NCBI GenBank assembly: GCA_024227235.1
Contig: JAAEKY010000428.1
Location: forward strand, 1 to 64,000
Origin: Desulfobacteraceae bacterium
GTDB lineage: Bacteria; Desulfobacterota; Desulfobacteria; Desulfobacterales; Desulfobacteraceae
Reading direction: 5' to 3'
Length of the DNA: 64,000 bases
The notes beneath the pieces are model-generated. The model worked only from the letters and a program-made list of their open reading frames with translations. It made no database searches and was not told the DNA's origin. The position numbers and the translations under genes were made by a program. This document shows positions 53,960 to 62,405 of this stretch, piece by piece (position 1 is the first letter of the stretch; every line of letters begins with the position of its first letter).

Positions 53960-55008
53960 AGTATTCAAACGTATTTATCGAATCCTTTGGCTATGAACTA
54001 GCGCCTAATGTAGTCACCACAACAGAACTGGAAGAAAAACTCAGTCCTTTTTTTGATGCAATGGGGTTTGGACCCGGTCAAATTGAAGCCTTGACCGGTA
54101 TCAAAGAAAGAAGATACTGGGATGAAGATCATACCCTTGGTGAGCATGCTGCGATTGCCGGTCAAAGGGCATTGGACGAAGCAAATATATCCCCAGATCA
54201 AATCGGTGCCCTTGTCTATTGTGGGGTCGGCCAGGATGGGTTTGAACCCGCAACATCCTGTTCCGTTGCCGAGCAGCTAAATTTAGGAGAAAACACCCAT
54301 ATTTATGATGTTAAAAGCGCATGTTTAGGTGTGATAACCGGAATCGTCAATGTGGCCAATGAAATTCAACTGGGCAATATTAAAGCAGGTCTTGTGGTCT
54401 CCTGCGAAACTGCAAGACAAATCGTTGATTCAACGATAGATGAAATTAACACACATAAAAGCCTTGAATTTTATAAAGATACTGTGGCTACAATGACAGG
54501 TGGCTCCGGAGCGGCTGCAGTATTGCTAACAGACGGTACTATTGGAAACCCGGATAACCGGAAACATGCCCTTAAAGGTGGGGTGGTAAAAAATGCCATA
54601 AAGCATTATGAACTTTGTCACTGGGGATTTGAGAAAAAAGGGATGCCCACAGATTCAAGAATCATCATGCGGACCCAGGCCCAGGGAGTTCTTGAAAATG
54701 GTCTGGTCCTGGCAAAAAAAACATTTGAAAAATTTAAAAAAGAGTTAAATCTTTCTCCGGATGAACCCCATAAGTTTATTGGTCATCAGGTTGGGGCATT
54801 GCATCACCAAAAATTCTACGAGGCCTTGAGCGAAGACATAAAAAAAGACTTTTGTACCTTTCCATTTCTTGGCAATATAGGAACCGTCTCTATTCCTATT
54901 ACAGCCGCCATTGCAGATGAAAGAGGATTTTTAAACCCTGGAGATTTTGTCGCTATTATTGGTATTGGATCAGGACTGAACTGTTATATTTTAGGTGTTG
55001 AATGGTAG
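53956..55008 (+). CDS. oleA: OleA: acyl-CoA head-to-head condensing thiolase
   Basis: About 350 residues, thiolase/KASIII fold. The catalytic Cys123 is in KSACLGVITG, the His in IGHQVGALHH and the Asn in LGNIGTVSIP. Glu97 in GFEPATSC corresponds to the OleA-specific glutamate that reaches across the dimer. OleA joins two fatty acyl-CoAs head to head to a 2-alkyl-3-keto acid, the first step of long-chain olefin synthesis. GGAGAG precedes ATG 53956, preferred over a TTG four codons earlier. Overlaps of 4 bases upstream and 7 bases downstream mark a tight operon. Confidence 0.9.
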   Translation: MKYSNVFIESFGYELAPNVVTTTELEEKLSPFFDAMGFGPGQIEALTGIKERRYWDEDHTLGEHAAIAGQRALDEANISPDQIGALVYCGVGQDGFEPATSCSVAEQLNLGENTHIYDVKSACLGVITGIVNVANEIQLGNIKAGLVVSCETARQIVDSTIDEINTHKSLEFYKDTVATMTGGSGAAAVLLTDGTIGNPDNRKHALKGGVVKNAIKHYELCHWGFEKKGMPTDSRIIMRTQAQGVLENGLVLAKKTFEKFKKELNLSPDEPHKFIGHQVGALHHQKFYEALSEDIKKDFCTFPFLGNIGTVSIPITAAIADERGFLNPGDFVAIIGIGSGLNCYILGVEW

Positions 55009-55916
55009 AAAAACTGATTAATCAAAAACTGACGTCTACAAGAGGGTTCGAAGACCTCTACCCTTTTGAATCAAATTTTTTGAATATTAATGGACATGAC
55101 CTTCATTATATAGACAAAGGTAATGGTAAGCCTGTGCTAATGGTCCACGGTAATCCTACCTGGTCATTTTATTACAGACATCTGATTCAAAATCTTTCAC
55201 CGGACTTTCGTACCATTGTACCCGATCATATCGGATGTGGATTCTCTGACAAGCCTGATTCGAATTCTTATAACTATACACTTAAAAACCGTGTAAAAGA
55301 CCTTGATACCCTGATCAACCATTTAAACATTAATGAAAAAATAAACTTGATTGTTCATGATTGGGGGGGAATGATCGGACTGGCTTGGGCGGTTGATCAT
55401 ATTGATAGAATCGAAAAAGTTATTATAACCAACACGGCTGGATTTTTTTTACCGCAAGAAAAACAATTTCCATTTTTATTATGGCTTATTAAATATATTA
55501 GACTATTTGCTGTTCCTGCTGTTCTTGGTCTTAATGCTTTTGCAAGAGGGGCGCTCTATCTTGGCAGTGAAAAAACCTTGCCTCAAAAAGTAAAAAAAGG
55601 ACTGATTGAACCCTATAATTCCTGGAAAAATAGAATCGCAACCTTAAAATTTGTGCAAGATATACCGATAAGTGAAAAAGATCAAAGTTATACGATTGTT
55701 GATCATGTGGATCAGTATCTTAATGGACTAAATGAATCCACTCTTTTGTTTTTGTGGGGTGCAAAAGATTTTGTTTTTGATCTGACTTTTTTAAATGAAT
55801 TTAAAAGAAGATTCCCACGGGCGGATACTCATGTTTTTCACGATGCCGGGCATTATCTCTTTGAAGACAAGCCTGAAGAGACAACCCAACTGATCAAAAA
55901 ATTTTTAGGTAAATAA
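55002..55916 (+). CDS. oleB: OleB: haloalkane-dehalogenase-like beta-lactone decarboxylase
   Basis: 304 residues, alpha/beta-hydrolase fold. The nucleophile is Asp120 in VHDWGGMIG, the oxyanion loop HGNPTWSFYYRHLI, and the catalytic His lies near 284 in HDAGHYLFED. The Asp nucleophile marks the haloalkane dehalogenase/OleB group. Beside OleA and OleC the role is decarboxylation of the beta-lactone to a cis-olefin. The start overlaps oleA by seven bases. Confidence 0.9.
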   Translation: MVEKLINQKLTSTRGFEDLYPFESNFLNINGHDLHYIDKGNGKPVLMVHGNPTWSFYYRHLIQNLSPDFRTIVPDHIGCGFSDKPDSNSYNYTLKNRVKDLDTLINHLNINEKINLIVHDWGGMIGLAWAVDHIDRIEKVIITNTAGFFLPQEKQFPFLLWLIKYIRLFAVPAVLGLNAFARGALYLGSEKTLPQKVKKGLIEPYNSWKNRIATLKFVQDIPISEKDQSYTIVDHVDQYLNGLNESTLLFLWGAKDFVFDLTFLNEFKRRFPRADTHVFHDAGHYLFEDKPEETTQLIKKFLGK

Positions 55917-55965
55917 ACCTATTCTTTATTTCAACATTTAATCGTCGCTTGAGGTAAAAATAATC

Positions 55966-56700
55966 ATGTTTGGATTTGGGAAAAAGAAAAAAAAGGCAGA
56001 AGAGAAAAAAAAATCATCCGAAGAAAAGATGCCGGACGAGAAAGATAAAAAAGAAGATGAGGAAAAATCGAACACTTCGGAACCCTCTGAAGAAAACCCA
56101 CCTGAAAAGAAAAAAAGAAAGTGGTTTTCAAAGAAGCTGATCTTTATCATCATTCTTGTTCTTATTGCCATTGGTGCATCGGTATTTGTTGTCTATACAT
56201 TCTATTTTGCCCCCAAAGATCCGACAGACCTAATCACAAAATATCAAAGAATTGAACTTGTCCACATCAATCTTCCAGAAGAAATGCTTGAATTCAGCTT
56301 TGATTATTTTCCAGATTTATATGCCACTATGGTGACTTTAAATAACGAAATAGAATTATTAAATAAAGAAATTACAAGAATTGAAGAGATTGCACAAAAA
56401 TATCCAGATCAGAAAAAAATTGCTGATAAAGAAACCAAAGGCCTTCAAAAAGCCAGGAAAGCACTTCAAAAAGTATTTTTAAAGATTGAAAAACCGGTTA
56501 AAGAAATATATGTTCTGTTTCAAGTGAATAAAGAGTTGGGCCAAATTCAAATTGAAGACAAAAATAAGGAGTTGACAGAACTTGCCCAAACAGCTTTAAC
56601 ACCAGCTCAGGAATTGACTCAAAAATTTAAATCAACTGAAGAGATCCCTAAAGGATTCATTAAAGGGACTATTTATAAACTGAAAAAGAAATTTCTATGA
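55966..56700 (+). CDS. Unknown membrane protein with charged tail and coiled coil, inside the ole operon
   Basis: 244 residues. Residues 1-55 are almost entirely Lys, Glu and Asp (cytosolic, disordered). One TM helix lies at about 58-80, followed by an extracytoplasmic helical/coiled-coil region (about 95-235, LNNEIELLNKEITRIEEIAQ). No domain recognised. It lies between oleB and oleC and shares a 4-base ATGA overlap with oleC, so it is integral to the operon. A membrane anchor or organiser for the soluble Ole enzymes, or a protein handling the hydrocarbon product, is possible but unproven. Confidence 0.75.
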   Translation: MFGFGKKKKKAEEKKKSSEEKMPDEKDKKEDEEKSNTSEPSEENPPEKKKRKWFSKKLIFIIILVLIAIGASVFVVYTFYFAPKDPTDLITKYQRIELVHINLPEEMLEFSFDYFPDLYATMVTLNNEIELLNKEITRIEEIAQKYPDQKKIADKETKGLQKARKALQKVFLKIEKPVKEIYVLFQVNKELGQIQIEDKNKELTELAQTALTPAQELTQKFKSTEEIPKGFIKGTIYKLKKKFL

Positions 56701-58346
56701 CAACCTATACCAATTTTTCATCGATACTCAAGGAATCTGTAAATAAGTACCCACACAAAAGAGCAATTGTTTATCCTGCCTCCCGAGATAAAAAAGGACG
56801 CGTTTTATATAGCCAGATAACATTTTCCCAGTTGGAAAAGGCGTCTGATCAATTGGCATTTGGCCTTGAAAAAACAGGTATTATCAGAGGGACTCGAACG
56901 ATTTTAATGGTCCAACCGGGCATGGAATTTTTTATCATTTTATTTGCGATGTTCAAAGTAGGTGCCGTACCGGTTGTTGTTGATCCTGGAATGGGCCTTG
57001 ACAGAATGCTTCACTGTTTGCATCAAGGAAAAGCAAGAGCCTTTATCGGTATTGAAAAAGCCCATCTTTTAAGAAAATTTAAGCCTCGCTTTTTCAAATC
57101 GGTAAAACATTGGGTAACTGTGGGGAAAAAATGGTTCTGGGATGGATCAACTCTCGATGAACTCATGATTCCTACTGACGATCCTTTTCCCAGTACTCAA
57201 ACGACATGGAATGAAACAGCTGCGATTGCCTTCACATCAGGTTCAACAGGGCCTGCTAAAGGTGTTGTCTATACCCACGGTAATTTTAGTGCCCAGATTA
57301 AACAAATTCAGGAACACTTTCAGTTTGGCCCGGATGAAATTGATCTGCCCACATTCCCTTTGTGGGCTTTCTTCTTTTGTGCCGTTGGAATAACCGTTGT
57401 TATTCCAGAGATGGACCCGACTAAACCTGCCCTGGTTGATCCAAAAAAAATTATCGAAGCCATTGAAAACCAGGGAGTGACACAGATGTTTGCTTCCCCT
57501 GCCCTTTTATTCCGGGTGGGCAAATATGGTAAAGAACACAATATCAAACTTCCTTCTTTAAGACGTGTTATATCTGCAGGTGCACCTGTTTCTCCTGCCA
57601 ATATAGAACAATTTTCATGCATGCTGCATAAAGATGCCCAAATTCATACACCATATGGTGCAACAGAGGCCGTACCCATTCTGTCTATTGCTTCCAATGA
57701 GATTCTCGAAGAGACCAAAACTCTCTCAGAAAAAGGGTATGGCATGTGTGTTGGCAGGCCCATGTGCGATACTCAGGTCGAAATTATTAAAATTAGTGAT
57801 GATCCCATTACACAATTTCATAACAGCCTCAAAGCCAACGAAAATGAAGTCGGTGAAATAATTACCAAAGCAACTCTTGTTACCGAACAATATTTTAATA
57901 ACCGTGAAGCAGATTTACTTGCAAAAATCCCTGATTCTGACGGTACCGTCTGGCACCGTATGGGAGATCTTGGGTGGAAGGATTCTAAGGGTAGAATCTG
58001 GTTTTGCGGTCGAAAAAGCCAGAGAGTTATCACAAAAGATGGAACCCTGTTCACGATACCTGTAGAAGCCATCTTTAACAATCATGAGAAAGTCTATCGA
58101 AGTGCCCTGACAGGTGTTGGGCCTAAAAAAATGGAAACCCCTGTCTTATTTGTGGAACCACATACAAAGATCAACGATAAAAAAACCTTTATTAGAGAAC
58201 TTCTGGATTTAGGAAAATCTAATGAATTAACAAAACAGATCGATCATATATTTATTGAAGAAAATTTTCCAGTTGATATTCGTCATAATGCAAAAATATT
58301 CAGAGAAAAACTTGCTGTCAAAGCGAAAAAAAAACTTAAACTATAA
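56697..58346 (+). CDS. oleC: OleC: AMP-dependent beta-lactone synthetase
   Basis: 549 residues, ANL superfamily. The P-loop FTSGSTGPAKGVVYTHGNF, YGATEAVPI (A5) and WHRMGDLGWKDSKGRIWFCGRKSQR (A7/A8) motifs are present. OleC-type members lack a CoA step and use ATP to close 2-alkyl-3-hydroxy acids to beta-lactones. The position after OleA and OleB decides this call against a general fatty acyl-CoA ligase. It is the last gene of the operon, 15 bases from a convergent gene. Confidence 0.88.
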   Translation: MTTYTNFSSILKESVNKYPHKRAIVYPASRDKKGRVLYSQITFSQLEKASDQLAFGLEKTGIIRGTRTILMVQPGMEFFIILFAMFKVGAVPVVVDPGMGLDRMLHCLHQGKARAFIGIEKAHLLRKFKPRFFKSVKHWVTVGKKWFWDGSTLDELMIPTDDPFPSTQTTWNETAAIAFTSGSTGPAKGVVYTHGNFSAQIKQIQEHFQFGPDEIDLPTFPLWAFFFCAVGITVVIPEMDPTKPALVDPKKIIEAIENQGVTQMFASPALLFRVGKYGKEHNIKLPSLRRVISAGAPVSPANIEQFSCMLHKDAQIHTPYGATEAVPILSIASNEILEETKTLSEKGYGMCVGRPMCDTQVEIIKISDDPITQFHNSLKANENEVGEIITKATLVTEQYFNNREADLLAKIPDSDGTVWHRMGDLGWKDSKGRIWFCGRKSQRVITKDGTLFTIPVEAIFNNHEKVYRSALTGVGPKKMETPVLFVEPHTKINDKKTFIRELLDLGKSNELTKQIDHIFIEENFPVDIRHNAKIFREKLAVKAKKKLKL

Positions 58347-58361
58347 TTTCACTGATACAGA

Positions 58362-59660
58362 TTAATCAGGTAAAAGATCATAAAAATACATCATTGCATC
58401 TGACCGGGTTATAATTCCAATAATTTTGTCATCTTTCATGACCGGAATGCGTCCAATATCATTTTTGATCATTAATCTAGCTGCTTCAATAGCACTTTTA
58501 TCATGCTGTATAGTTATTACATTCCTGCTCATGAAGGCTTTTATAGGTAATAGCATATGTTTAGATTGTCTCATTTTTTTAAAATCCCGCCGAGAGACAA
58601 CACCAACGATGTGGTCATCTTTGTCCACAATCGGCATTCCCGTGCACCCCATATTTCTCAAAATCATGGCCACCTCTTCTACCTTTGTATCTTCCAAAAC
58701 AGTGACCACAGGATAGGACATGATATCAGATAGCATAATAGACGAGTATTGGTTACCTGATATAAGCTCAACCAACATTTCTTCAATTGTATCTGGGTTA
58801 GCAGCCTTTAAAAGAGCGGATCCAGCGCCTGGATGGCCACCGCCACCGACGCTTCTCATAATAAGGCCAACATTAATTTCATCCACTTTGCTTCTGCCGA
58901 TAACCATACATATATTTCGTTCAACATCTCTGAATATCCCAAAAGCCGCATCCACATTCACTATTTCCCGATACATCTGAAGAACCATGGCAAGGTTCTG
59001 GACTCGTCCTGATATCTCCATCTTGGAAATACTGATGGAAAAACCAGATGCTTCTGTTCTTTTTGCTTTCCGTACCATTTGAAAAAGAATATCTTTCTGT
59101 TTTTTTCCATACGCATGCTGCAAAAAGGTGGAAAGGATGTGTAAGTCTGCTTTTCTATCAAGTAGAAACCCGGCTGCATATGCATCTTCAGCCAGGGTTG
59201 ATGGAAATGTAAGATTACCAGTATCCTCATATAATCCCATTAAAAAAAGTGTGGCTTGAATCGGGGTTATCAGCTTTCGTTTCTTTTCTATCTCCTTTAC
59301 CAACAGGGTTACCGCGGCCCCTGTTTCACTAATATTTTTATGGTCTGTTTCAATATCACCTTCGGAATGATGATCCCATATAATGATCTCAAGATCCTTT
59401 CTGGTTTTCAATTTTTCCATTCTCTCCAAACGATTCCAGGAATGTGTATCCACAACAACAAGCTTTTTCACGTGTTCAAGAATAATATCCTTGGGAGAAT
59501 AAAAATCAAATAAATCCTTATGGATGGATAAAAATGCTTTTAGATTGGCATTAATCGAGGTGGGTAAAACAGGTTTGGCACCAGGATACAATAGGGTTGC
59601 AGCAACAAGTGATGCCAATGCATCAAAATCTGCTCCTTTATGGGTTGTAATGATAATCAT
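58362..59660 (-). CDS. DHH/DHHA1-CBS-CBS protein without nucleotidyltransferase domain
   Basis: 432 residues. The DHH phosphoesterase domain (about 1-170: HKGADFDALAS, WDHHSEGD) and DHHA1 (about 180-305, GGGGHPGAGSA) are followed by two CBS domains (about 310-430). This is the N-terminal half of the CBS-containing A-adding tRNA nucleotidyltransferases of Desulfobacterota and cyanobacteria, but the polymerase half is absent and the frame ends cleanly. It may be a stand-alone nano-RNase/pAp phosphatase-like enzyme gated by adenine nucleotides. Metal-binding Asp and His residues are intact. Confidence 0.85.
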   Translation of the reverse strand: MIIITTHKGADFDALASLVAATLLYPGAKPVLPTSINANLKAFLSIHKDLFDFYSPKDIILEHVKKLVVVDTHSWNRLERMEKLKTRKDLEIIIWDHHSEGDIETDHKNISETGAAVTLLVKEIEKKRKLITPIQATLFLMGLYEDTGNLTFPSTLAEDAYAAGFLLDRKADLHILSTFLQHAYGKKQKDILFQMVRKAKRTEASGFSISISKMEISGRVQNLAMVLQMYREIVNVDAAFGIFRDVERNICMVIGRSKVDEINVGLIMRSVGGGGHPGAGSALLKAANPDTIEEMLVELISGNQYSSIMLSDIMSYPVVTVLEDTKVEEVAMILRNMGCTGMPIVDKDDHIVGVVSRRDFKKMRQSKHMLLPIKAFMSRNVITIQHDKSAIEAARLMIKNDIGRIPVMKDDKIIGIITRSDAMMYFYDLLPD

Positions 59661-59825
59661 TTATCCCTCTTCTTTTTAATATCTTATTGACTATCATCAT
59701 ACAGGGTATTTATTCAATAATTTATTCAAATTCTAAAGGATAAAAAATTTTTCGAATATTTAAAAAGTTATGGTGTCATTATTTAATAGAAAGGAATATA
59801 TTAAAAATATTAAGGAGGAACTCAT

Positions 59826-60200
59826 ATGAAAAAAATAATCACCATCTCAATGATTACTATTTTTTTAGCGTTATTTTCTTTTTCAAGTGTCACCGCAGGA
59901 AATCAATGGTCTCATCTAAAAAGAGGATACATGGTAAAAGGTCATAGTTGGAATCACAGGTATTCACGCGATAGTTATTACGGATCGAATCATTGGCAAA
60001 AACATCATAGCCGCTACCACAACTGGCATTATGGGTATACATATAACAATCGGAATCACAGGCATGCGGACGATAGCTATTACATATGTAATAACGAAAG
60101 CCCGCATAGTGAAAAACATTACATCTGGGAGCACAAAAATATAATCAATGATCACAATAATAACCAAAATCACAGTTCGGATAGTTATTGGTCATGGTAA
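59826..60200 (+). CDS. Secreted His/Tyr/Asn-rich small protein
   Basis: 124 residues. A Sec signal peptide (about 1-24, ending SSVTA) is followed by a low-complexity mature part with about a quarter histidine plus many Tyr, Asn, Ser and Trp. Imperfect repeats of the form NHR-(Y/H)-S/A-x-DSYY are visible (near residues 45, 75 and 115). AAGGAGG precedes ATG 59826. The composition suggests metal binding or a surface/biofilm role; no family recognised. Confidence 0.7.
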   Translation: MKKIITISMITIFLALFSFSSVTAGNQWSHLKRGYMVKGHSWNHRYSRDSYYGSNHWQKHHSRYHNWHYGYTYNNRNHRHADDSYYICNNESPHSEKHYIWEHKNIINDHNNNQNHSSDSYWSW

Positions 60201-60227
60201 TAAAAAGGCTGAAATAAACTGACTATC

Positions 60228-62117
60228 TTAATTAAAAATATTTAATAATTTTTTAATTGGATTGAACGATTCATCTGTATCCGGTTTTTTAATTTCCTTG
60301 GTATTGTTCTTGGTGGTATTACAATTCTTATCATTACCATCTTTGGCAATTGCCAATGCACAAGGGCACGGATTTTGATCTGCTTTGTTTGCACCGACTA
60401 AAGCTGCGACAATTCCAACAGGTCCAAAGAATAAAATCCCACCAGCTGTTTTTGCAAGGCTTTTTGTTGCTTCAGCATGGTCAATATTGATTTCAGGAGA
60501 TTTTAAGGTTCCCCCGATTTTAAAGGCCTTGGCAAGTTGGCTTAAGCTCAGATTAATATTCCCCAGTTCCTTGGTTCCGATCCCTTTCTTTGGGGAAGGT
60601 TTAACCGATATATCCAAGGTCTCCTTATTTAGATCAATCTGCCCTTTTCCTGATGCTGCCATGGATGGCATATCTGCCAGCAGCAGTTTTATTTCTCCGA
60701 TTCCTTTTACAAATTCTATTCTCAGGGCGGCACAGTTGAGCGCATTGGATTTAGCTTCTTCATCAAATGGATTCAAAAACCCGAATACATTTGTGACCAT
60801 ATCAGTGCCCAGGGACTGGACAAATCCTGCATCAATCTTCCCATCTTTCATGGAACCCCAGAAAAAGCCTTTAAGATCACCCATAATTTGGGCCACACTG
60901 TTCCCTCTTCCTTTTAATTGTAATTTTCCATTTACCAGCCCATTAAGTCCTTTTTTCAATTCAAGTTGGCTGGTCAATAAATGGGTATCGAGTTCTTTTA
61001 CATTTAAGACACAAATAATATTCAAATTATTTTTAATAGCCTTAATTGTTGTACTGCCATAAAACTCCCCATTAAACGCTGAGGCACTTAATGGCTTGAG
61101 TACAAGCGTGCCCTTTTGCATGACCATTTTTGAGCTGATATTCTGGATAGAAACCTTATTTGAAACAAATTTTTTAAGATTAATATCAGCCTCTATATTC
61201 AGTATGTCCAAAAAATCCAGACTAATATTTTCTGAAGGAAAAAGTTTAGTATTGGTATTCGGTTTTTGTAGATTTTCCTTTTTTGTATCCAATTTTTTAG
61301 CGAGAAAAGAGGCTGCGTCTATATGATTTGAATGGATATCAAGCTCAACCAAGGGTGTCTTTTTATTAAAAGCATCAATAATATTGCCCTTTAATTTGAA
61401 GTCGGAGTTGTTAATAACAGTGGAAAGCTCAAACGGATATTTTTGCTCTTTTTTTAGAAGACTTGCTATGGAGCCAATAGACCCTTTTACTAAAATATTT
61501 AAATGATCATAATTTGCGATTACATTCAAATCCACCGGGTGGGTTAAATCTATTGCCGCAGCTCGGATATGCTTTATACTCAATACTTCTTGCTTTTTTG
61601 TCTTTGCATCAAGGAAAATTATTTTACAATCCTCAATGATGAATTCATTAAAAACAATATTTGAGAAACTTACTTTTGTATTCTGGTTTCTATCTTTTTT
61701 TTGATGTTTGGGTTTTTGATGTTCCCGGGTAAACGTATAATTCATTACCCCTTGCTTACTTTTTTCTATCAGAATTTCACTGTTTTTTAATACAAAGCGT
61801 TTAATTACGATGTCGCCTTTCAACAAGGGTATTAAATCAAGTTGTATTTCAAATTTATCTGCTTTTACCATTTCCGACGTCTTTGACCAGTCAGCATTGG
61901 CAAAAGAAAGATCTTGAAGAACAAGAGAGGGGGTTAAGCTAAGTTTCAGGTCTGTCTTCCCTTTTATTACTAGCTTCCGCCCGGTGTATGTATGAACAAC
62001 GTCAGCAACTTTTTTTACCTGGTCAGAAAAATCATATGAAGACACCAGAATAAAAAGACCAATAATTAATAATACGATGAGTCCTGTGATAACCGCCAAA
62101 ATTTTTTTTAACTTCAT
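60228..62117 (-). CDS. AsmA-family protein
   Basis: About 629 residues from ATG 62117, where GGGAG precedes and the protein starts with the expected TM helix (LKKILAVITGLIVLLIIGLF). The frame is open 41 codons further upstream, but that part looks non-coding. The AsmA N-terminal region (KGKTDLKLSLTPSLVLQDLSFANADW) and the AsmA_2 C-terminal region (DLKGFFWGSMKDGKIDAGF, GKGQIDLNKETLDISV) frame a long beta-rich periplasmic part. AsmA-like proteins are linked to phospholipid transport to the outer membrane. The C-terminus carries an unusual CPCALAIAKDGNDKNC cysteine segment. Confidence 0.85.
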   Translation of the reverse strand: MKLKKILAVITGLIVLLIIGLFILVSSYDFSDQVKKVADVVHTYTGRKLVIKGKTDLKLSLTPSLVLQDLSFANADWSKTSEMVKADKFEIQLDLIPLLKGDIVIKRFVLKNSEILIEKSKQGVMNYTFTREHQKPKHQKKDRNQNTKVSFSNIVFNEFIIEDCKIIFLDAKTKKQEVLSIKHIRAAAIDLTHPVDLNVIANYDHLNILVKGSIGSIASLLKKEQKYPFELSTVINNSDFKLKGNIIDAFNKKTPLVELDIHSNHIDAASFLAKKLDTKKENLQKPNTNTKLFPSENISLDFLDILNIEADINLKKFVSNKVSIQNISSKMVMQKGTLVLKPLSASAFNGEFYGSTTIKAIKNNLNIICVLNVKELDTHLLTSQLELKKGLNGLVNGKLQLKGRGNSVAQIMGDLKGFFWGSMKDGKIDAGFVQSLGTDMVTNVFGFLNPFDEEAKSNALNCAALRIEFVKGIGEIKLLLADMPSMAASGKGQIDLNKETLDISVKPSPKKGIGTKELGNINLSLSQLAKAFKIGGTLKSPEINIDHAEATKSLAKTAGGILFFGPVGIVAALVGANKADQNPCPCALAIAKDGNDKNCNTTKNNTKEIKKPDTDESFNPIKKLLNIFN

Positions 62118-62405
62118 ATTTGTCTCCCTAATAGGCTTGCAAACCATATTTTTCATAGGAATTTTACAGTATCTGCATGGATTAAGAAATGGCTTTTGTA
62201 AAAAAAAATATAATATCCACATAAATACTGGTAAACTCATCCCAAAAATGGATAATCTAATGGTATTAAATATAATCGAGACGAAACAAACTTCCCGATT
62301 ATGTGGTCAAAAAAGGGTTAAAAAGGGTTGAATTATATGAGAGCGATTAAAGAATGATCAGTTATTTAGCAATAGGTGTTTCTGCAGTCTTTGTGTCTGG
62401 TCTGA

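Noticed and set aside
59826-60200. Tandem repeats read as a CRISPR-like array
   Set aside because: The repetition comes from codons for a low-complexity His-rich protein; units are imperfect and without spacers.
60385-61062. 225-codon open frame on the plus strand
   Set aside because: It lies entirely antisense to the AsmA-family gene, has no ribosome binding site and its translation is proline/phenylalanine-rich noise.
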